Assembly: GCA_027075825.1 (NCBI GenBank)
Contig: JALSZZ010000017.1
Location: 1-5,930 of the forward strand
Length of the DNA: 5,930 bases
Direction: 5' to 3'
DNA from: Mariprofundaceae bacterium
GTDB lineage: Bacteria > Pseudomonadota > Zetaproteobacteria > Mariprofundales > Mariprofundaceae
Each line of letters begins with the position of its first letter. Positions within the stretch are counted from its first letter, which is position 1. Below the pieces are notes generated by a model. That model saw nothing but the letters and a program-made list of their open reading frames with translations, ran no database searches and had not been told where the DNA came from. Below are positions 5,264-5,930 of this stretch, piece by piece. The position numbers and the translations under genes were made by a program.

Positions 5264-5930
5264 AAAGCATGAACGCTGGCTCGCGCTCGGGCAGCGGCTG
5301 GGCGATGCCGCGTGGGTGTTTGCGCTCGTGCCGCTGTTGTGCGCGGCGTTGGGCGTGCCCTATGGCCGCATCTACCAGGTGATGGCCGTCTTGGGCGCGT
5401 TGCTTACCTGGGCGGCGATGGATGCCGTGGACGCCTACCGCCCCTGGCGCGGCGCAAGCCTCTGGCAGGAGGCGCGCACGATCCTCGCGGGCTGGTTGCT
5501 CGTCGTCGGCGCGTTGCTGGCGATCGCCTGGGCGATGAAGGCGACACACATGTTTTCGCGCCGCGTCGTCGGCGCCTGGTTCGTGCTCGCACCGCTTGGC
5601 CTCGTCGTTCTGCACATCGCCGAGCGACTCTTTTTGCGCGCATTGCGCCGCCGCGGGCGCAACACGCGCACGGCGATCATCGTGGGCGCAGGCGATCTCG
5701 GCCAACGAGTCGCCGAGCGCATCCTTGCGCACGATTGGATGGGCATTCGCCTGCTCGGCTTCTTTGATGACGACAAGCGCAAGCAAGGAAAGCGCATCCT
5801 CGGCGTGCCCGTGCTTGGCACGGCCAAAGAAGCGGTTGCGTTCGTGAAGGAGAAGGGCGTGGATCAGGTGTATCTCGCATTGCCCTTGCGGGCGGAAGCG
5901 CGCATGCGCGAGGTCTTTGACGCCTTGCAG
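5256..5930 (+). CDS. Undecaprenyl-phosphate sugar-1-phosphate transferase, WcaJ/WbaP type (3' partial)
   Basis: Frame 3 is open from 5229 to the right edge. From TTG 5256 it encodes 225 residues beginning MFRKHERWLALGQRLGDAAW. Hydrophobic segments near 20-32, 40-54, 75-94 and 106-121 give the four-helix N-terminus of polyprenyl glycosylphosphotransferases. A cytosolic nucleotide-binding-like Rossmann domain follows: TAIIVGAGDLGQRVAERI at 139-156, GFFDDD at 168-173, GVPVLGT at 183-189 and the family-typical ALPLRAEAR at 208-216. The catalytic bacterial sugar transferase domain would lie downstream, outside the window. Full-length relatives have roughly 460-480 residues, so about half is present. 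The enzyme transfers glucose-1-phosphate or galactose-1-phosphate to undecaprenyl phosphate, the first committed step. Glucose is favoured by resemblance to the WcaJ group but not proven. The start overlaps the previous stop by eight bases. Codon use is much more GC-rich than upstream (43/60 at 5281-5340, 44/60 at 5641-5700). Confidence 0.88.
   Translation, partial: MFRKHERWLALGQRLGDAAWVFALVPLLCAALGVPYGRIYQVMAVLGALLTWAAMDAVDAYRPWRGASLWQEARTILAGWLLVVGALLAIAWAMKATHMFSRRVVGAWFVLAPLGLVVLHIAERLFLRALRRRGRNTRTAIIVGAGDLGQRVAERILAHDWMGIRLLGFFDDDKRKQGKRILGVPVLGTAKEAVAFVKEKGVDQVYLALPLRAEARMREVFDALQ

Noticed and set aside
5269..5382. ATG 5269 as the start of the gene after the DUF1972 transferase
   Set aside because: Its frame gives a 37-codon Arg/Cys-rich peptide ending in TGA at 5380-5382. 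The convincing phosphotransferase motifs lie in a different frame.
5312..5767. Forward frame of 151 codons starting MGVCARAAVV
   Set aside because: This is a shadow of the phosphotransferase in another frame. It is dominated by Arg, Ala and Gly from GC-rich codons and has no motif.
5187..5786. Antisense open frame of 199 codons at the right end
   Set aside because: It spans the end of one good gene and the start of another. Long stop-free frames are expected on both strands at about 70% GC, and the product is low in complexity.
1..5930. JUMPstart/ops element, CRISPR array, tRNA, insertion sequence or toxin-antitoxin pair
   Set aside because: No GGCGGTAG-like ops element, spaced repeats, transposase motifs or tRNA-like sequence was found by eye on either strand.

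Overview
The window is one stretch of a surface-polysaccharide (O-antigen, capsule or exopolysaccharide) biosynthesis operon. Every gene is on the + strand and packed almost end to end. Seven protein genes are supported: the tail of a membrane protein, a SAM-dependent methyltransferase, two GT2 glycosyltransferases, a Wzy-type polymerase or ligase, a DUF1972/GT4 glycosyltransferase, and the start of a polyprenyl-phosphate sugar-phosphate transferase. The last gene opens with TTG and runs off the right edge, so a simple ATG-based gene search would miss it.

Layout: 1-189 is the end of a membrane protein, possibly the Wzx flippase. 189-1100 is the methyltransferase with a helical, TPR-like N-terminus. 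1104-1988 and 1981-2898 are the GT2 enzymes; the second belongs to the rhamnosyltransferase-like branch. 2899-2975 is the only real gap and holds a strong hairpin and a possible 10-codon minigene. 2976-4142 is the AT-rich polymerase. 4142-5263 is the DUF1972 glycosyltransferase. 5256-5930 is the initiating phosphotransferase. Junctions are 1-nt TAATG overlaps (187-191 and 4140-4144), 8-nt overlaps with GTG or TTG starts (1981 and 5256), or a 3-nt gap (1100/1104). This fits one polycistronic mRNA with translational coupling. No promoter, rho-independent terminator, tRNA, rRNA, CRISPR array or insertion sequence was seen.

How the genes would work together (family knowledge plus inference): the phosphotransferase loads the first sugar phosphate onto undecaprenyl phosphate. 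The three glycosyltransferases extend the lipid-linked repeat, with rhamnose a likely component. The methyltransferase may decorate a sugar or cap a chain. The flippase would move the unit across the inner membrane and Wzy would polymerise it in the periplasm.

Organism: most likely a Gram-negative bacterium with a GC-rich genome, perhaps a proteobacterium, but genus cannot be read from this window. Base composition is mosaic. By direct count of 60-base lines, GC is 38/60 at 2041-2100, 19/60 at 2401-2460, 19/60 at 3241-3300, 38/60 at 4201-4260, 25/60 at 5161-5220, and 43/60 at 5281-5340. This is the usual look of an exchangeable glycan cassette next to a more native-looking gene. Nothing here demands a wholly new system. 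The most unexpected structure is the hairpin and minigene in front of the polymerase.
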